A stretch of DNA of 64,000 nt from Candidatus Gemmiger excrementigallinarum (GCA_019116445.1 DXBP01000064.1:1-64000); one strand, 5' to 3'. Positions 52,068-61,025 are shown, counted from the first letter of the stretch. Notes: generated by a model not told the origin, from the sequence alone. Made by a program: numbers and translations.

Positions 52068-52859
52068 TCATTGGTCGTTGAGTTTTTGGTTCAGATCGTC
52101 TTCCCGCATCTTGTTGACGGTTTCCTCCACGTGGAAGCTCTTATCCAGCACGGGGTAAATGGCCATCAGGCTGAGCAGCGTGGGCAGCCAGCAGCCAGTG
52201 ATGACCAGCAGCACCGAGGTGAAGGGCCAGAACAGCACCACCACGCCCCAGTAAAGGAGCTGCCACATAATTCCCAGCATGGTGCGGGGCAGATAGCCCA
52301 GGAACATCAGCACGGCATTTTTGAGCACCAGGCCGAAGGGCAGTTCCAGCAGCACGATCTGGGCAAAGATATACTGGGCCAGCCCCGTGAGGAAGAGGAA
52401 GCCCATGAGCAGGGCCACCAGCACCATGGCGCTCTGGCTGGCGCTGATATGGTACAGGCAGAAGATCTGCATAGCCAGCAGCAGCCCGCCGATGGCACCG
52501 GGCAGCAGCGACGCCTTGGCGTTGCCCTTCCAGACACGGCGGTAGGTGGTCCACCAGAAGCCGGGCTCGTCCCGCAGGCTGCGCAGCATGACATCCTGCA
52601 TACCGCAGATCTGGGGCGCGGCGATCATGCCGCCCAGCACACCACCCAGCAAAGCGGGCAGCACCGCATGGCTGACGATGGAGAACCAGACCCCGAAGGC
52701 GAAGGGCACGGCGCTGAGCAGCGTCAGCAGGCCCGCCAGCCAGAAACTGTTCAGATCGCGGCCCACCACTTCCACAAAGCGGGCGGCACCTTTTTTGCGG
52801 GGGGTATCGGGGTTCACACCGGGACCCGGGCGGTCATAATGCATATTGAAAAGACCCAT
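52068..52859 (-). CDS. YesL-like membrane protein (DUF624 type)
   Basis: 263 residues with about five to six hydrophobic helices between a polar N-terminus (to residue 35) and a charged C-terminus. The segment DLNSFWLAGLLTLLSAVPFA followed by GGMIAAPQICGMQDVMLRSL fits the DUF624/YesL pattern. Role unknown; such proteins often sit beside sugar uptake genes but here it ends a nudix-methyltransferase operon. ATAAGGAGAACAAACAATC precedes the ATG. Confidence 0.7.
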   Translation of the reverse strand: MGLFNMHYDRPGPGVNPDTPRKKGAARFVEVVGRDLNSFWLAGLLTLLSAVPFAFGVWFSIVSHAVLPALLGGVLGGMIAAPQICGMQDVMLRSLRDEPGFWWTTYRRVWKGNAKASLLPGAIGGLLLAMQIFCLYHISASQSAMVLVALLMGFLFLTGLAQYIFAQIVLLELPFGLVLKNAVLMFLGYLPRTMLGIMWQLLYWGVVVLFWPFTSVLLVITGCWLPTLLSLMAIYPVLDKSFHVEETVNKMREDDLNQKLNDQ

Positions 52860-52880
52860 GATTGTTTGTTCTCCTTATGG

Positions 52881-53561
52881 TTATTTTCCGTACCGTGCCG
52901 CGCCCGCCTCGATCAGCAGATCGGGTTCCAGGCGCAGGCCGGGGTGTCGGCCTTTCTGAGCTTCCACCACAAAAAGCCAGGGGATGCTCCCCGGGCGCTG
53001 CCGCACAAAGGCCAGCCGCTTGGGTTCCAGCCGGGCAGCCCGCAGGGTGCACAGCACTTCCGCCAGCTGGTCGGGCCGGTGGCAGAGCACAAACCGCCCT
53101 CCGTCCCGCAGCGCCCGGGCGGCGGCGTTCACCGCATCGGCCAGGGTGCAGGTATCGGTGTGGCGGGCAGCGGCCCGCACCGGGTCAGGGCTGCGGGGAC
53201 CGGCGGCAAAATAGGGCGGGTTGCAGGCGGCAAAATCATACCGGCCCTGGTCCGCACCTGCACGGCAGAAGTCCCGCAGATCGGCACACAGCGGCGCAAT
53301 GTGGTCGGCTCCGTTATCCGCCGCAGCCGCCGCACACAGGGCGCTGGCGTCGGGGTCCAGTTCCAGCGCCGTGCAGGGGCCGCGGTGGCCCTCGTCATGC
53401 CAGAGCAGCGCCACAATGCCGCACCCGCTGCACAGGTCCAGGGCCCGTTCCTGCCGCCGGGGCCGGGCAAACCGTCCCAGCAGCAGGGCGTCGGTGCCGA
53501 AGGTCGCCCCCGGCGCCGTAAAGACCCGGGTGCCGTGGTCCAGTGTTTCGACGCGGTTCAC
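52881..53561 (-). CDS. tRNA1(Val) adenine-N6 methyltransferase-like protein
   Basis: 226 residues, class I methyltransferase. ALDLCSGCGIVALLWHDEG is the SAM loop and DFAACNPPYFAAG holds the NPPY motif for adenine-N6 targets. The family (TrmN6/YfiC) methylates A37 of tRNA1-Val in E. coli; other NPPY enzymes are possible. Starts at GTG 53561, overlapping the nudix stop (GTGA). Confidence 0.85.
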   Translation of the reverse strand: MNRVETLDHGTRVFTAPGATFGTDALLLGRFARPRRQERALDLCSGCGIVALLWHDEGHRGPCTALELDPDASALCAAAAADNGADHIAPLCADLRDFCRAGADQGRYDFAACNPPYFAAGPRSPDPVRAAARHTDTCTLADAVNAAARALRDGGRFVLCHRPDQLAEVLCTLRAARLEPKRLAFVRQRPGSIPWLFVVEAQKGRHPGLRLEPDLLIEAGAARYGK

Positions 53562-54097
53562 GCTTTTTTCCGCAGCAGGGCGTATTTCATCAGGCCCACC
53601 TGGGTCTTGGAGTCCCGGATGGTGCCGTCCAGCACCATGCCCAGAGCCTTCTCGAAAGGCATCTTTACCACGTCCAGGAACTCATCGGGGTCCAGGTGCT
53701 GGCCCACGGGGTGCAGCCCGGTGGCGGCCCAGACATAGATCTTCTCGCTGTCATAGCCCACGGTGGCGTACACCACGCCCAGGTCGGTGAAATGTTCGGC
53801 GGTCAGGCCGCACTCCTCGCCCAGTTCCCGCTTGGCCGCCTCGAAGGGGTCCTCCCCCGCTTCCAGTTTGCCGGCGGGCAGTTCCCAGATCTCCTCCCCC
53901 ATGGCGTAGCGGAACTGGCGGACCATGTAGACGTTGCCCTCCGCATCCACGGGCAGGATGCAGGCGCCGCCGTGATGATGCACGACTTCGCGGGTGCTGG
54001 TGTTGCCGTTTTCCAGCCGGACGGTGTCCAGCGTGACGCGGATGACCCGGCCGTTGAAGATTTCTTTGCTTTCCAGCATGGTTTCGGTATGAGCCAT
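53558..54097 (-). CDS. NUDIX hydrolase, ADP-ribose pyrophosphatase type
   Basis: 179 residues from ATG 54097 (after AAAGGAGCGCTGCATC). Nudix box GKLEAGEDPFEAAKRELGEE with CGL following is complete. N-terminus TMLESKEIFNGRVIRVTLDT and VVHHHGGACILPVD are typical of NudF/YqkG-type ADP-ribose pyrophosphatases, which hydrolyse ADP-ribose to AMP and ribose 5-phosphate. First of three overlapping or close genes. Confidence 0.93.
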   Translation of the reverse strand: MAHTETMLESKEIFNGRVIRVTLDTVRLENGNTSTREVVHHHGGACILPVDAEGNVYMVRQFRYAMGEEIWELPAGKLEAGEDPFEAAKRELGEECGLTAEHFTDLGVVYATVGYDSEKIYVWAATGLHPVGQHLDPDEFLDVVKMPFEKALGMVLDGTIRDSKTQVGLMKYALLRKKA

Positions 54098-54136
54098 GAT
54101 GCAGCGCTCCTTTGCGGTTGGTTTTGGCATGCCCCC

Positions 54137-54165
54137 ATTGTACCTCAACCGCGCGCGGGAATCAA
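54137..54165 (-). promoter_or_regulatory. promoter of the nudix-trmN6-yesL operon
   Basis: Minus strand: TTGATT (54165-54160), 17-base spacer, TACAAT (54142-54137). Confidence 0.72.
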
Positions 54166-54192
54166 CCCGGATTCTGTGTACATTTTGCCTTT

Positions 54193-54439
54193 GCCGTGCA
54201 GGCCTGTTTTAAATCCGTCTGCGCCGTCGGACATGTGCCGACGGCGCAGACACCGCCAGGGAAATTCGGCGGCAAATTGTGTGCGAGGAGTTCCGCGACG
54301 AGTGCGCGGTTTGCGGCCGAATTTTGTCGAGGGGGAATCCAAAGGGGGGAATAGGCCTGTCAGGCACCGCCGTGCAGGCCTGTTCCCCTCTTTGAGGTAT
54401 ATAATACCAAAGCGGGGCCCGCATGACGCGGTCCCCGCT
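54193..54439. repeat. structured intergenic element with direct and inverted repeats
   Basis: The 390 bases between nudix and phoU hold no convincing gene. Within them: a 16-bp direct repeat GCCGTGCAGGCCTGTT at 54193-54208 and 54369-54384; a perfect 14-bp stem GTCTGCGCCGTCGG (54217-54230/54238-54251); a 15-bp near-perfect inverted repeat AAATTCGGCGGCAAA (54262-54276/54310-54324); a 19-bp stem with two mismatches (54341-54359/54375-54393); and AGCGGGG...CCCCGCT (54411-54439), which may end the phoU transcript. Looks like a repeat element or structured RNA. Confidence 0.6.
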
Positions 54440-54487
54440 CTGGTTGGTATAGGAAAATAAGGGAATGGCAAATAAGCGGCGGCGCGC

Positions 54488-55174
54488 TTACACGATCTTG
54501 CGCGATTTGTGCACGCCGGTTTTGAGGAACTCCACCCACTCGGCCACGTTCACGGCGTGGTCGCCCAGGCGTTCCAGGTACTTGCTGATCATGAACAGGT
54601 CCAGCGCGGTTTCGGCATCCGAGGGATGGGCCGCAATGTACTGGGCGATCTCGCCGCTGATCTTGCGGAACATGGCGTCGCAGTCATCGTCCTTGGCGAT
54701 GACCTGGGCCGCCATGGACAGGTCCACCTGCACATAGGCACCAATGGCGTCCTTGACCATGCGCAGGGCGATGTCGCCCATCTTGTCCAGGTCCTCCATC
54801 ACGCCCACCGAGCGGGCCCCTTCGGGGTGCAGGTGCAGGGTGATTTCGGCAATATCGCTGGCCTGGTCGGCAATGCGTTCAATGTCGGTGACCATCTTCA
54901 GCGCCGTGGAAACCTTGCGCAGGTCCCCGGCCACCGGCTGCTGGCGCAAAAACAGCGTCAGGCAGCGGTGTTCGATCTCGTGTTCGGCGGCGTCGATCTC
55001 GCTGTCCCGGGCAATGACCCCCCGGGCCAGCTCCACATCGCCGGTGCGCAGGGCGGTCATGGCGCTTTCGATGGCGCCGCCCGCCGCGTGGCCCATACGG
55101 GCCAGCATGGTATCCAGCTGCATAAGCTCGGCATCGTAAACCTTGCGGCTGCTGTAGGGCATAGAAAATGACAT
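54488..55174 (-). CDS. phoU: phosphate transport regulator PhoU
   Basis: 228 residues, two PhoU three-helix repeats. DSEIDAAEHEIEHRCLTLFL and DDDCDAMFRKISGEIAQYIA carry the acidic E/DxxxD metal-binding motifs. It damps the PhoR/PhoP system and PstSCAB when phosphate is plentiful. GGAAGGAGAACAAT precedes the ATG; it is last in pstS-pstC-pstA-pstB-phoU, 15 bases after pstB. Confidence 0.96.
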   Translation of the reverse strand: MSFSMPYSSRKVYDAELMQLDTMLARMGHAAGGAIESAMTALRTGDVELARGVIARDSEIDAAEHEIEHRCLTLFLRQQPVAGDLRKVSTALKMVTDIERIADQASDIAEITLHLHPEGARSVGVMEDLDKMGDIALRMVKDAIGAYVQVDLSMAAQVIAKDDDCDAMFRKISGEIAQYIAAHPSDAETALDLFMISKYLERLGDHAVNVAEWVEFLKTGVHKSRKIV

Positions 55175-55189
55175 ATTGTTCTCCTTCCA

Positions 55190-55942
55190 TCAACCGAAAC
55201 GGCCGGAGATGTAATCTTCGGTGCGCTTGTCAACCGGCGTCGCAAAGACGCTCTCGGTGGGGCCCATCTCCACCAGTTCGCCCAGCAGGAAGAAGGCCGT
55301 CTTATCGGAAATACGGGCCGCCTGCTGCATATTGTGGGTGACCATGATGATGGTGTAGTTCTGTTTGAGTTCCATGGCCAGTTCCTCCACTTTGGAGGTG
55401 GAGATGGGGTCCAGGGCGGAGGTGGGTTCGTCCATGAGCAGCACTTCCGGCTCCACGGCCAGGGCGCGGGCAATGCAAAGACGCTGCTGCTGGCCACCGG
55501 ACATACCCAGGGCGCTCTTGTTCAGGCGGTCCTTCACTTCATCCCAGATGGCGGCGCCCCGCAGGGACCGCTCCACGATCTCGTCCAGCTGGGCCTTGTT
55601 GTGGATGCCGTGGGTGCGGGGACCGTAGGCGATGTTATCGTAGATGGACATGGGGAACGGGTTGGGTTTCTGGAACACCATGCCCACCCGCTTGCGCAGC
55701 ACGTTGACGTCCATCTTATCCTTATAAATGTCCACGCCGTCCAGCAGGATATCGCCGGAGATGCGGCAGCCTTCCACCAGGTCGTTCATCCGGTTCAGGC
55801 TTTTCAGAAAAGTGGACTTGCCGCAGCCAGAAGGGCCGATGAAAGCGGTGATCTCCTTTTCCGGGATGGAAATGTTGACGTTTTTCAGTGCATGGAAACT
55901 GCCGTAATACAGATCCATGTTTTTGACTTCAAATTTATTCAC
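55190..55942 (-). CDS. pstB: phosphate ABC transporter ATPase
   Basis: 250 residues from GTG 55942 (preceded by GAGGGGGACCTACC); an earlier TTG is less likely. Walker [10 protein letters not shown], signature [17 protein letters not shown], Walker [12 protein letters not shown], and switch His in IMVTHNMQQ. Hydrolyses ATP to drive Pi uptake with PstC/PstA/PstS. Confidence 0.97.
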   Translation of the reverse strand: MNKFEVKNMDLYYGSFHALKNVNISIPEKEITAFIGPSGCGKSTFLKSLNRMNDLVEGCRISGDILLDGVDIYKDKMDVNVLRKRVGMVFQKPNPFPMSIYDNIAYGPRTHGIHNKAQLDEIVERSLRGAAIWDEVKDRLNKSALGMSGGQQQRLCIARALAVEPEVLLMDEPTSALDPISTSKVEELAMELKQNYTIIMVTHNMQQAARISDKTAFFLLGELVEMGPTESVFATPVDKRTEDYISGRFG

Positions 55943-55959
55943 GGTAGGTCCCCCTCGTT

Positions 55960-56874
55960 TCAATGTTTGGCCAGTTTGCGTGCGATGAAGCTGGACAGGC
56001 AGTTGATGGCAAGCACCAGCACCAGCAGCACCACGGCGGTGCCGTAGGTTTCGTTCACATGCAGACCCTCGCTGGAGAGCAGGTACATGTGCACAGCCAG
56101 CGTGCGGGTGGAGCTGAAGACGCTCTCGGGGATCTTGGCCACCGAGCTGGCGGTGTAGATCAGGGCAGCGGTCTCGCCCACGATACGGCCCGTGGCCAGG
56201 ATGATGCCGGACAAAATACCGGGCATGGCGCTGGGCAGCACGATGGTGAACACGGTACGCAGCTTGCCGGCGCCCAGGCCGAAGCTGCCTTCCCGGTAGG
56301 AGTCAGGCACGGCGATAAGGGCTTCCTCGGTGGTGCGCATGATGACGGGCAGCACCATGATGGCCAGGGTGAATGCACCGGCGATGAGGCTGTAGCCCCA
56401 GTTCAGCTGGGTGACGAAGAACAGCATACCGAACAGGCCGTAGACGATGGAGGGAATGCCCTGCAGAGTTTCGGTGGTGACGCGCACCACCCGCACCAAC
56501 TTGTTGCCGCGCTGGGCGTATTCCACCAGCCAGATGGCCGCGAAGATGCCCAGGGGGGTGGCAATGACCAGCGCAAAGGCGGTCATGAGCACCGTGTTGA
56601 TAAGGGAGGGCATGAGAGAAACGTTCTCGGAATTATATTCCCAGGCAAACAGGGAGGGTTTGAGGTTGGGAATCCCCATGACCAGGATGTAGCCGATGAG
56701 GAACAGCAGCACTGCGGCGGTAAGCAGGGCGGCAATGCGCACCAGCCACCGCAGCACACCCGCCTGCACCCGGGCGGAGGTGCGGTTGCGGTTGCCCGCG
56801 GGGAAAACCATGCGGGCCTTGATCCGGCCCATACCGGCAGATTTTTCGCTGCCGTTCACGGTGATCTCAGGCAT
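55960..56874 (-). CDS. pstA: phosphate ABC transporter permease
   Basis: 304 residues, six membrane helices after a basic N-terminal stretch of about 35 residues. [20 protein letters not shown] is the EAA-type loop that meets Pst[21 protein letters not shown] is a family hallmark. It overlaps pstC by eight bases. The basic, unusual N-terminus has a second possible start at MGRIKARM. Confidence 0.95.
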   Translation of the reverse strand: MPEITVNGSEKSAGMGRIKARMVFPAGNRNRTSARVQAGVLRWLVRIAALLTAAVLLFLIGYILVMGIPNLKPSLFAWEYNSENVSLMPSLINTVLMTAFALVIATPLGIFAAIWLVEYAQRGNKLVRVVRVTTETLQGIPSIVYGLFGMLFFVTQLNWGYSLIAGAFTLAIMVLPVIMRTTEEALIAVPDSYREGSFGLGAGKLRTVFTIVLPSAMPGILSGIILATGRIVGETAALIYTASSVAKIPESVFSSTRTLAVHMYLLSSEGLHVNETYGTAVVLLVLVLAINCLSSFIARKLAKH

Positions 56875-57769
56875 TTTTGCTGCCCCCTTTCACGATGCTG
56901 AAGCAGAGGTTGATGAGAAGAATGAAAACGAAGAGCACCACGCCGGTGGCGATGAGCGCCTCACGATGAAGGTCGGCGGCATAGCCCATCTCGATGACGA
57001 TGTTGGAGGTCATGGTGCGCAGACCCTGGAACAGGCCCTTGGGCATCCAGGTCTGGTTGCCGGCGACCATAACCACGGCCATGGTCTCGCCGATGGCGCG
57101 GCCGATGCCCAGGATCACGGCGGAGAGCACACCGCTCTTGGCGGCGGGCAGCACGGCAAAGAACACGCTGCGCTCATGGGTGGCGCCCAGGGCCAGGCTG
57201 CCCTCGTAGTAGCTGTTGGGCACGGCGTCCAGGCTGGCCTTGCTCACCGTAATGATGGTGGGCAGGATCATGATGCCCAGCAGCACCGCAGCGGTGAACA
57301 GGCTCATGCCCTTGCCGCTCTTGACGCCCAGCACGTCCTTGAAGAAGTCGCTCTTGACCATCGCCTGTACGGCGGGCACCATGACCACCATGCCGAAGAA
57401 GCCGTAGACCACCGACGGGATGCCGGCCAGCAGCTGCACGGCGGGCAGCATGACCTTATTGACGGCGGGGGAGGCAAACTTGGACATATAGACGGCGGTG
57501 AGCAGGCCGATGGGCACACCCACGATGATGGCGCCGGCGGTAACGTAGATGGAGCCCAGGATCATGGGCAGAATACCGTAGATATCGTTGCCGGGTTTCC
57601 AGGTGGTGCCCAGCAGGAAATCCAGGGGCCCGATCTTGAAGATGGTGGGCAGGCCGTTGGCGAACAGGAAGACGCAGATCAGCGCGACGGCCAGGATCGA
57701 GATGCAGGCGCAGGCGGTAAACACACCCTGCATGACCCGTTCCCGGGTCTTGGCGGTTTTCGTTTTCAT
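56867..57769 (-). CDS. pstC: phosphate ABC transporter permease
   Basis: 300 residues, six helices. LLAGIPSVVYGFFGMVVMVP and LGATHERSVFFAVLPAAKSG (EAA loop) identify it. Forms the channel with PstA. The ribosome site is weak (AGGAA); a terminator hairpin lies between pstS and this gene, so its level is probably below that of PstS. Confidence 0.95.
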   Translation of the reverse strand: MKTKTAKTRERVMQGVFTACACISILAVALICVFLFANGLPTIFKIGPLDFLLGTTWKPGNDIYGILPMILGSIYVTAGAIIVGVPIGLLTAVYMSKFASPAVNKVMLPAVQLLAGIPSVVYGFFGMVVMVPAVQAMVKSDFFKDVLGVKSGKGMSLFTAAVLLGIMILPTIITVSKASLDAVPNSYYEGSLALGATHERSVFFAVLPAAKSGVLSAVILGIGRAIGETMAVVMVAGNQTWMPKGLFQGLRTMTSNIVIEMGYAADLHREALIATGVVLFVFILLINLCFSIVKGGSKNA

Positions 57770-57823
57770 TTTTCCTATACACGCTCCTTGGGTTTGAAAA
57801 GGGGAAACCGATGGGTTTTACCA

Positions 57824-57862
57824 TAAAAAGCGGCTGTCACCGCCGGAGCTGCAACAGCCGTT
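57824..57862 (-). terminator. intra-operon terminator between pstS and pstC
   Basis: Minus strand: stem CGGCTGT/ACAGCCG with a 16-base loop, then TTTTTAT. It would let pstS be made in excess over the permease genes. Confidence 0.75.
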
Positions 57863-57879
57863 GGGGGAAACCGGAACCC

Positions 57880-58836
57880 TTACTGGACGTCAGCCCAGAC
57901 AGTGGTCTCGCCGGTGTAGATGCTCTTGATCTGGTCGACGCTCAGGTCAGCGGTGGTGTTGGCGGGGTTGACAACGACCGCGATGCCGTCCATGGCCAGC
58001 ACGGTGGCGGTGGCGCCTTCGGCAGTTTCGGTGTCTTTCAGTTCACGGCTGGCCATGCCGATGGTGTAGGTGCCGTCCAGGGCGCCGGTCACACCGGTGG
58101 TGGAGTCGGTGGTCAGCAGCTCGATGGTGGCGTTGGGGTTGACCTCAGCGTAGGCTTCGATGAGCTTTTCCATCAGCGGAGAAACGGAGGAAGAACCGCC
58201 CACGGTGATGCTGCCGCTGGGCTGGGTGGAGGTGAACTCGGTGCCTTCGCCGCCGATGTAGCCTTCCTCGGTAGCCAGGGCCTGGCCGTCGGGGCTCATG
58301 CAGTAAGCGATGAAGTCAACGGCCACAGCGTCGGTGGGTTCGCCGTTGGTGACGATGTTGAAGGGACGGGCCAGGGTGTAAGTACCGTTGGAAACATTCT
58401 CGGAAGTGGCTTCCACGCCGCCCACGGTGACGGCCTTGACGGTGTCGTTCAGAGAGCCCAGGCTGATGTAGCCGATGGCGGTCTCATCGTTGGCCACGGC
58501 GGTCATAACGCCGTTGGTGCTGCTCTGGATGGCGGCGGCCTCGGTGGTCATGTCCATCTTCTCGCCGGCATCGTTCTTCTCTTCCACGCCGGTCAGCTCG
58601 ATGAAAGCGCCGCGGGTGCCGGAACCATCTTCACGGGAGATGACCGTGATGTCCTGATCAGCATCGAAATCGCCGGTGGCTTCGGCTTCAGTGGACTCGG
58701 CAGCTTCGCTGGTGGAAGCGGCCGTGCTCTCGGAAGCGGAAGCAGACTCGCTGGTGGAAGCGGAACCGCCGCAGGCAGCCAGGCTCAGGGCCATGGTGGC
58801 GGCCAGAACGGAAGCGACAACAGAAGTACGTTTCAT
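57880..58836 (-). CDS. pstS: phosphate-binding lipoprotein PstS
   Basis: 318 residues. Lipoprotein signal with lipobox LSLAAC (Cys22), then a Ser/Glu/Ala-rich low-complexity linker (23-50). Phosphate-site pieces: SREDGSGTRGAF and GGSSSVSPLME. Binds Pi outside the membrane and hands it to PstCA. Domain order appears permuted relative to classical PstS: the SGTRGAF segment comes early and the GSSSVSP segment later, a form also seen in other Clostridia as two half-repeats. Promoter has PhoP-type repeats. Confidence 0.93.
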   Translation of the reverse strand: MKRTSVVASVLAATMALSLAACGGSASTSESASASESTAASTSEAAESTEAEATGDFDADQDITVISREDGSGTRGAFIELTGVEEKNDAGEKMDMTTEAAAIQSSTNGVMTAVANDETAIGYISLGSLNDTVKAVTVGGVEATSENVSNGTYTLARPFNIVTNGEPTDAVAVDFIAYCMSPDGQALATEEGYIGGEGTEFTSTQPSGSITVGGSSSVSPLMEKLIEAYAEVNPNATIELLTTDSTTGVTGALDGTYTIGMASRELKDTETAEGATATVLAMDGIAVVVNPANTTADLSVDQIKSIYTGETTVWADVQ

Positions 58837-58918
58837 AACTATTTCTTCTCCCTTTTTACCAAATCTCTATGTGTTCTTTTGGTGGTTTTGCTGCCCCCGT
58901 TTGTCCGGGAGCACGTTT

Positions 58919-58947
58919 ATTGTACCGCGAAGGGATTTTTGAATCGA
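58919..58947 (-). promoter_or_regulatory. core promoter of pstS
   Basis: Minus strand: weak TCGATT (58947-58942), 17-base spacer, good -10 TACAAT (58924-58919). Weak -35 fits PhoP activation. Confidence 0.6.
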
Positions 58948-58956
58948 CCATAGTGG

Positions 58957-59015
58957 CGTACAATCGGCGTAAAGAATGCGCAAAGTGTACAACTCTTATG
59001 TAAAGAAATTGTAAA
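58957..59015 (-). promoter_or_regulatory. PhoP-box array upstream of pstS
   Basis: Minus strand: TTTACA-N5-TTTACA (59015-58999) then TTTGCG-N5-TTTACG-N5-TGTACG (58984-58957), 11-base periodic repeats like the PhoP consensus TT(A/C/T)ACA-N5. The last repeat ends 32 bases before the -10 box. Confidence 0.75.
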
Positions 59016-59078
59016 ATACGTAAAAAACAGGCAAAACTCATCCCTTCCAAGGCCCAAAAACAACGCTTAACGGCCCAT

Positions 59079-59106
59079 TTTACACAGATTTTACAAAACC
59101 TTTACC
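59079..59106 (+). promoter_or_regulatory. PhoP-box array upstream of the Na+/Pi cotransporter
   Basis: TTTACA-N5-TTTACA-N5-TTTACC, three repeats with exact 11-base period; a weaker TTAACG lies just before. The last repeat ends 33 bases before the -10 box, mirroring the pstS side. Confidence 0.82.
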
Positions 59107-59139
59107 GTTCTCTGCTGGCGCCGCCCGTTTGCGATACAT

Positions 59140-59145
59140 TATAAT
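59140..59145 (+). promoter_or_regulatory. -10 box of the Na+/Pi cotransporter-phoPR promoter
   Basis: Perfect TATAAT with no -35 match at 17 bases, as expected for activator dependence. Start near 59152. Confidence 0.7.
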
Positions 59146-59159
59146 AGAGGACGGTATAG

Positions 59160-59186
59160 GGCGCGGCAGTGTGCCGCGCGGTTTTT
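59160..59186 (+). terminator. terminator-like hairpin in the 5' leader of the cotransporter gene
   Basis: GCGCGGCA-GTG-TGCCGCGC followed by GGTTTTT, starting about ten bases after the predicted start of transcription. It could be an attenuator or a message-protecting 5' hairpin. Confidence 0.6.
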
Positions 59187-59219
59187 ACAAAACCAAATAA
59201 GAGAATGGATGGTCCCTGT

Positions 59220-61025
59220 ATGAGTATTTTTAACATCTTCGTACTGCTGGGCGGCCTGGCCATGTTCCTGTATGGCATGGACGTCATGGGCAAAAGTCTG
59301 GAACAAACTGCCGGCGGCAAGCTGCAGGTCATTCTGAGCAAGATGACCTCCTCCCCGCTGCGCAGCCTGCTGCTGGGTCTGGCGGTCACCGCCGTGATCC
59401 AGTCCAGTTCCGCCACCACCGTTATGGTGGTAGGCTTCGTCAACTCCGGGCTGATGGATCTGTACCAGACGGTAGGCGTCATCATGGGCGCCAACATCGG
59501 CACCACCGTCACCTCCTGGCTGCTGAGCCTGACCGGCCTGCAGGGTGAGAGCTTCATTATTCAGATGCTCAGCCCCGACGCCTGGGCCCCGCTGCTGGGC
59601 TTTGCGGGCATCGTCATGTTCATGTTCGGCAAAGAGCGCCAGAAGGGCATCGGCCAGATCTTCCTGGGCTTTGCCATCCTGATGACCGGCATGGACCTGA
59701 TGAGCAGCGCCACCGCCCCCCTGGCGGACGCCCCCTGGTTCGGCGACCTCTTCCTGGCCTTCACCAACCCGGTGCTGGGCGTGCTGGTGGGTGCGCTGCT
59801 TACCGCCATCATCCAGTCCTCCTCCGCCTCGGTGGGTATTCTGCAGGCGCTGTCCATCTCCACGGGTGCGGTGTCCATCGCGGCGGCCATGCCCATCATC
59901 ATGGGCCAGAACATCGGCACCTGTGTCACGGCGCTGATCTCCTCGGCCGGTGCCAACAAGAACGCCCGCCGTACCGCCATGATCCACCTGTATTTCAACA
60001 TCATCGGCACCACGGTGTTCCTGTGCGGCTTCTATGCCCTCAATGCCGTGTTCCATTTCGGCTTCTACCATGATCAGGCCAATGCCTTCAACATTGCCAT
60101 CATCCACACGGTGTTCAACCTGGTGACCACCGCCATCCTGCTGCCTTTCAACAAGCTGCTGGTGAAGCTGGCCATCCTCACGGTGCCGGACGACAAGAAG
60201 CCCGAAGAAAACACCCTGCTGGACGAGCGTCTGCTCTCCACCCCCGCTGTGGCCATCAACCGCGCCATGCTGGTGGGCGGCGATATGGCCGAGGTCTGCC
60301 GTACTTCCCTTTTGCAGGCCATGTCCACCACCCGCAAGTGGGATGACGCCATCGCCGACGAAGTCCGCCGCAAGGAGGACGCCGTGGACCACTACGAGGA
60401 TGCCCTGGGCACCTACCTGGTCCAGCTCTCCGGCCGTACTCTGAGCAAAGAGGACAACCGTACCATCAACACCCTGCTGCACACCATCGGCGATTTTGAG
60501 CGTATCTCCGACCATTCGGTGAACCTGCTGGAAGCCGCCGAGGAGATCCGCGACAAGAACATCCGTTTCAGCGACGAAGCGCTGGAGGATCTGAGCGTGC
60601 TGGAAGCCGCCCTGCAGGACATTGTCAACCGCACGGTGGACGCTTTCCAGAAGCACGACTGCTATGCCGCCGGCAAGATCGAACCGCTGGAGGAAGTGGT
60701 GGACGGGCTGGTGCGCGAGGTCAAGACCCGGCACATCGCCCGCCTGCAGGCCGGCACCTGCACCATCGAGTACGGCTTTGTGCTGGATGACCTGCTGACC
60801 ACCTACGAGCGCATCGCCGACCACTGCTCCAACATTGCGGTGGCCATGATCGAGGTGGCCGACGACAAGTTCGACACCCACGAATACCTCAACCACATCA
60901 AAAACGGGGGCAGCGTAAAGTTCGAGCAGCGGTACGAGAAGTACCGCGACCGCTACACCTTCCCTGCGGAGGGCACCCCCGAATCTGCGCCCGTTCCGGC
61001 GACCGCCGAGGCCGGGCAGTCATAA
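59220..61025 (+). CDS. Na+/phosphate cotransporter with C-terminal PhoU domain
   Basis: 601 residues from ATG 59220 (MSIFNIFVLLGGLAMFLYGM); an ATG five codons earlier is possible, and both ribosome sites are weak. NptA/NaPi-II type: two inverted membrane repeats each with QSSS (VIQSSSATTVMVVGF and IIQSSSASVGILQAL), then a PhoU-like helical domain (about 345-570). Low-affinity Pi uptake or export, controlled by the PhoU tail. Cotranscribed with phoP and phoR, 17 bases downstream. Confidence 0.95.
   Translation: MSIFNIFVLLGGLAMFLYGMDVMGKSLEQTAGGKLQVILSKMTSSPLRSLLLGLAVTAVIQSSSATTVMVVGFVNSGLMDLYQTVGVIMGANIGTTVTSWLLSLTGLQGESFIIQMLSPDAWAPLLGFAGIVMFMFGKERQKGIGQIFLGFAILMTGMDLMSSATAPLADAPWFGDLFLAFTNPVLGVLVGALLTAIIQSSSASVGILQALSISTGAVSIAAAMPIIMGQNIGTCVTALISSAGANKNARRTAMIHLYFNIIGTTVFLCGFYALNAVFHFGFYHDQANAFNIAIIHTVFNLVTTAILLPFNKLLVKLAILTVPDDKKPEENTLLDERLLSTPAVAINRAMLVGGDMAEVCRTSLLQAMSTTRKWDDAIADEVRRKEDAVDHYEDALGTYLVQLSGRTLSKEDNRTINTLLHTIGDFERISDHSVNLLEAAEEIRDKNIRFSDEALEDLSVLEAALQDIVNRTVDAFQKHDCYAAGKIEPLEEVVDGLVREVKTRHIARLQAGTCTIEYGFVLDDLLTTYERIADHCSNIAVAMIEVADDKFDTHEYLNHIKNGGSVKFEQRYEKYRDRYTFPAEGTPESAPVPATAEAGQS

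Noticed and set aside
54145-54471. A 108-codon minus-strand frame (PARRCLTGLFPPLDSPSTKF region) in the spacer before phoU
   Set aside because: It has no ribosome site and is made of the hairpin arms and direct repeats, so it is better explained as a non-coding element.
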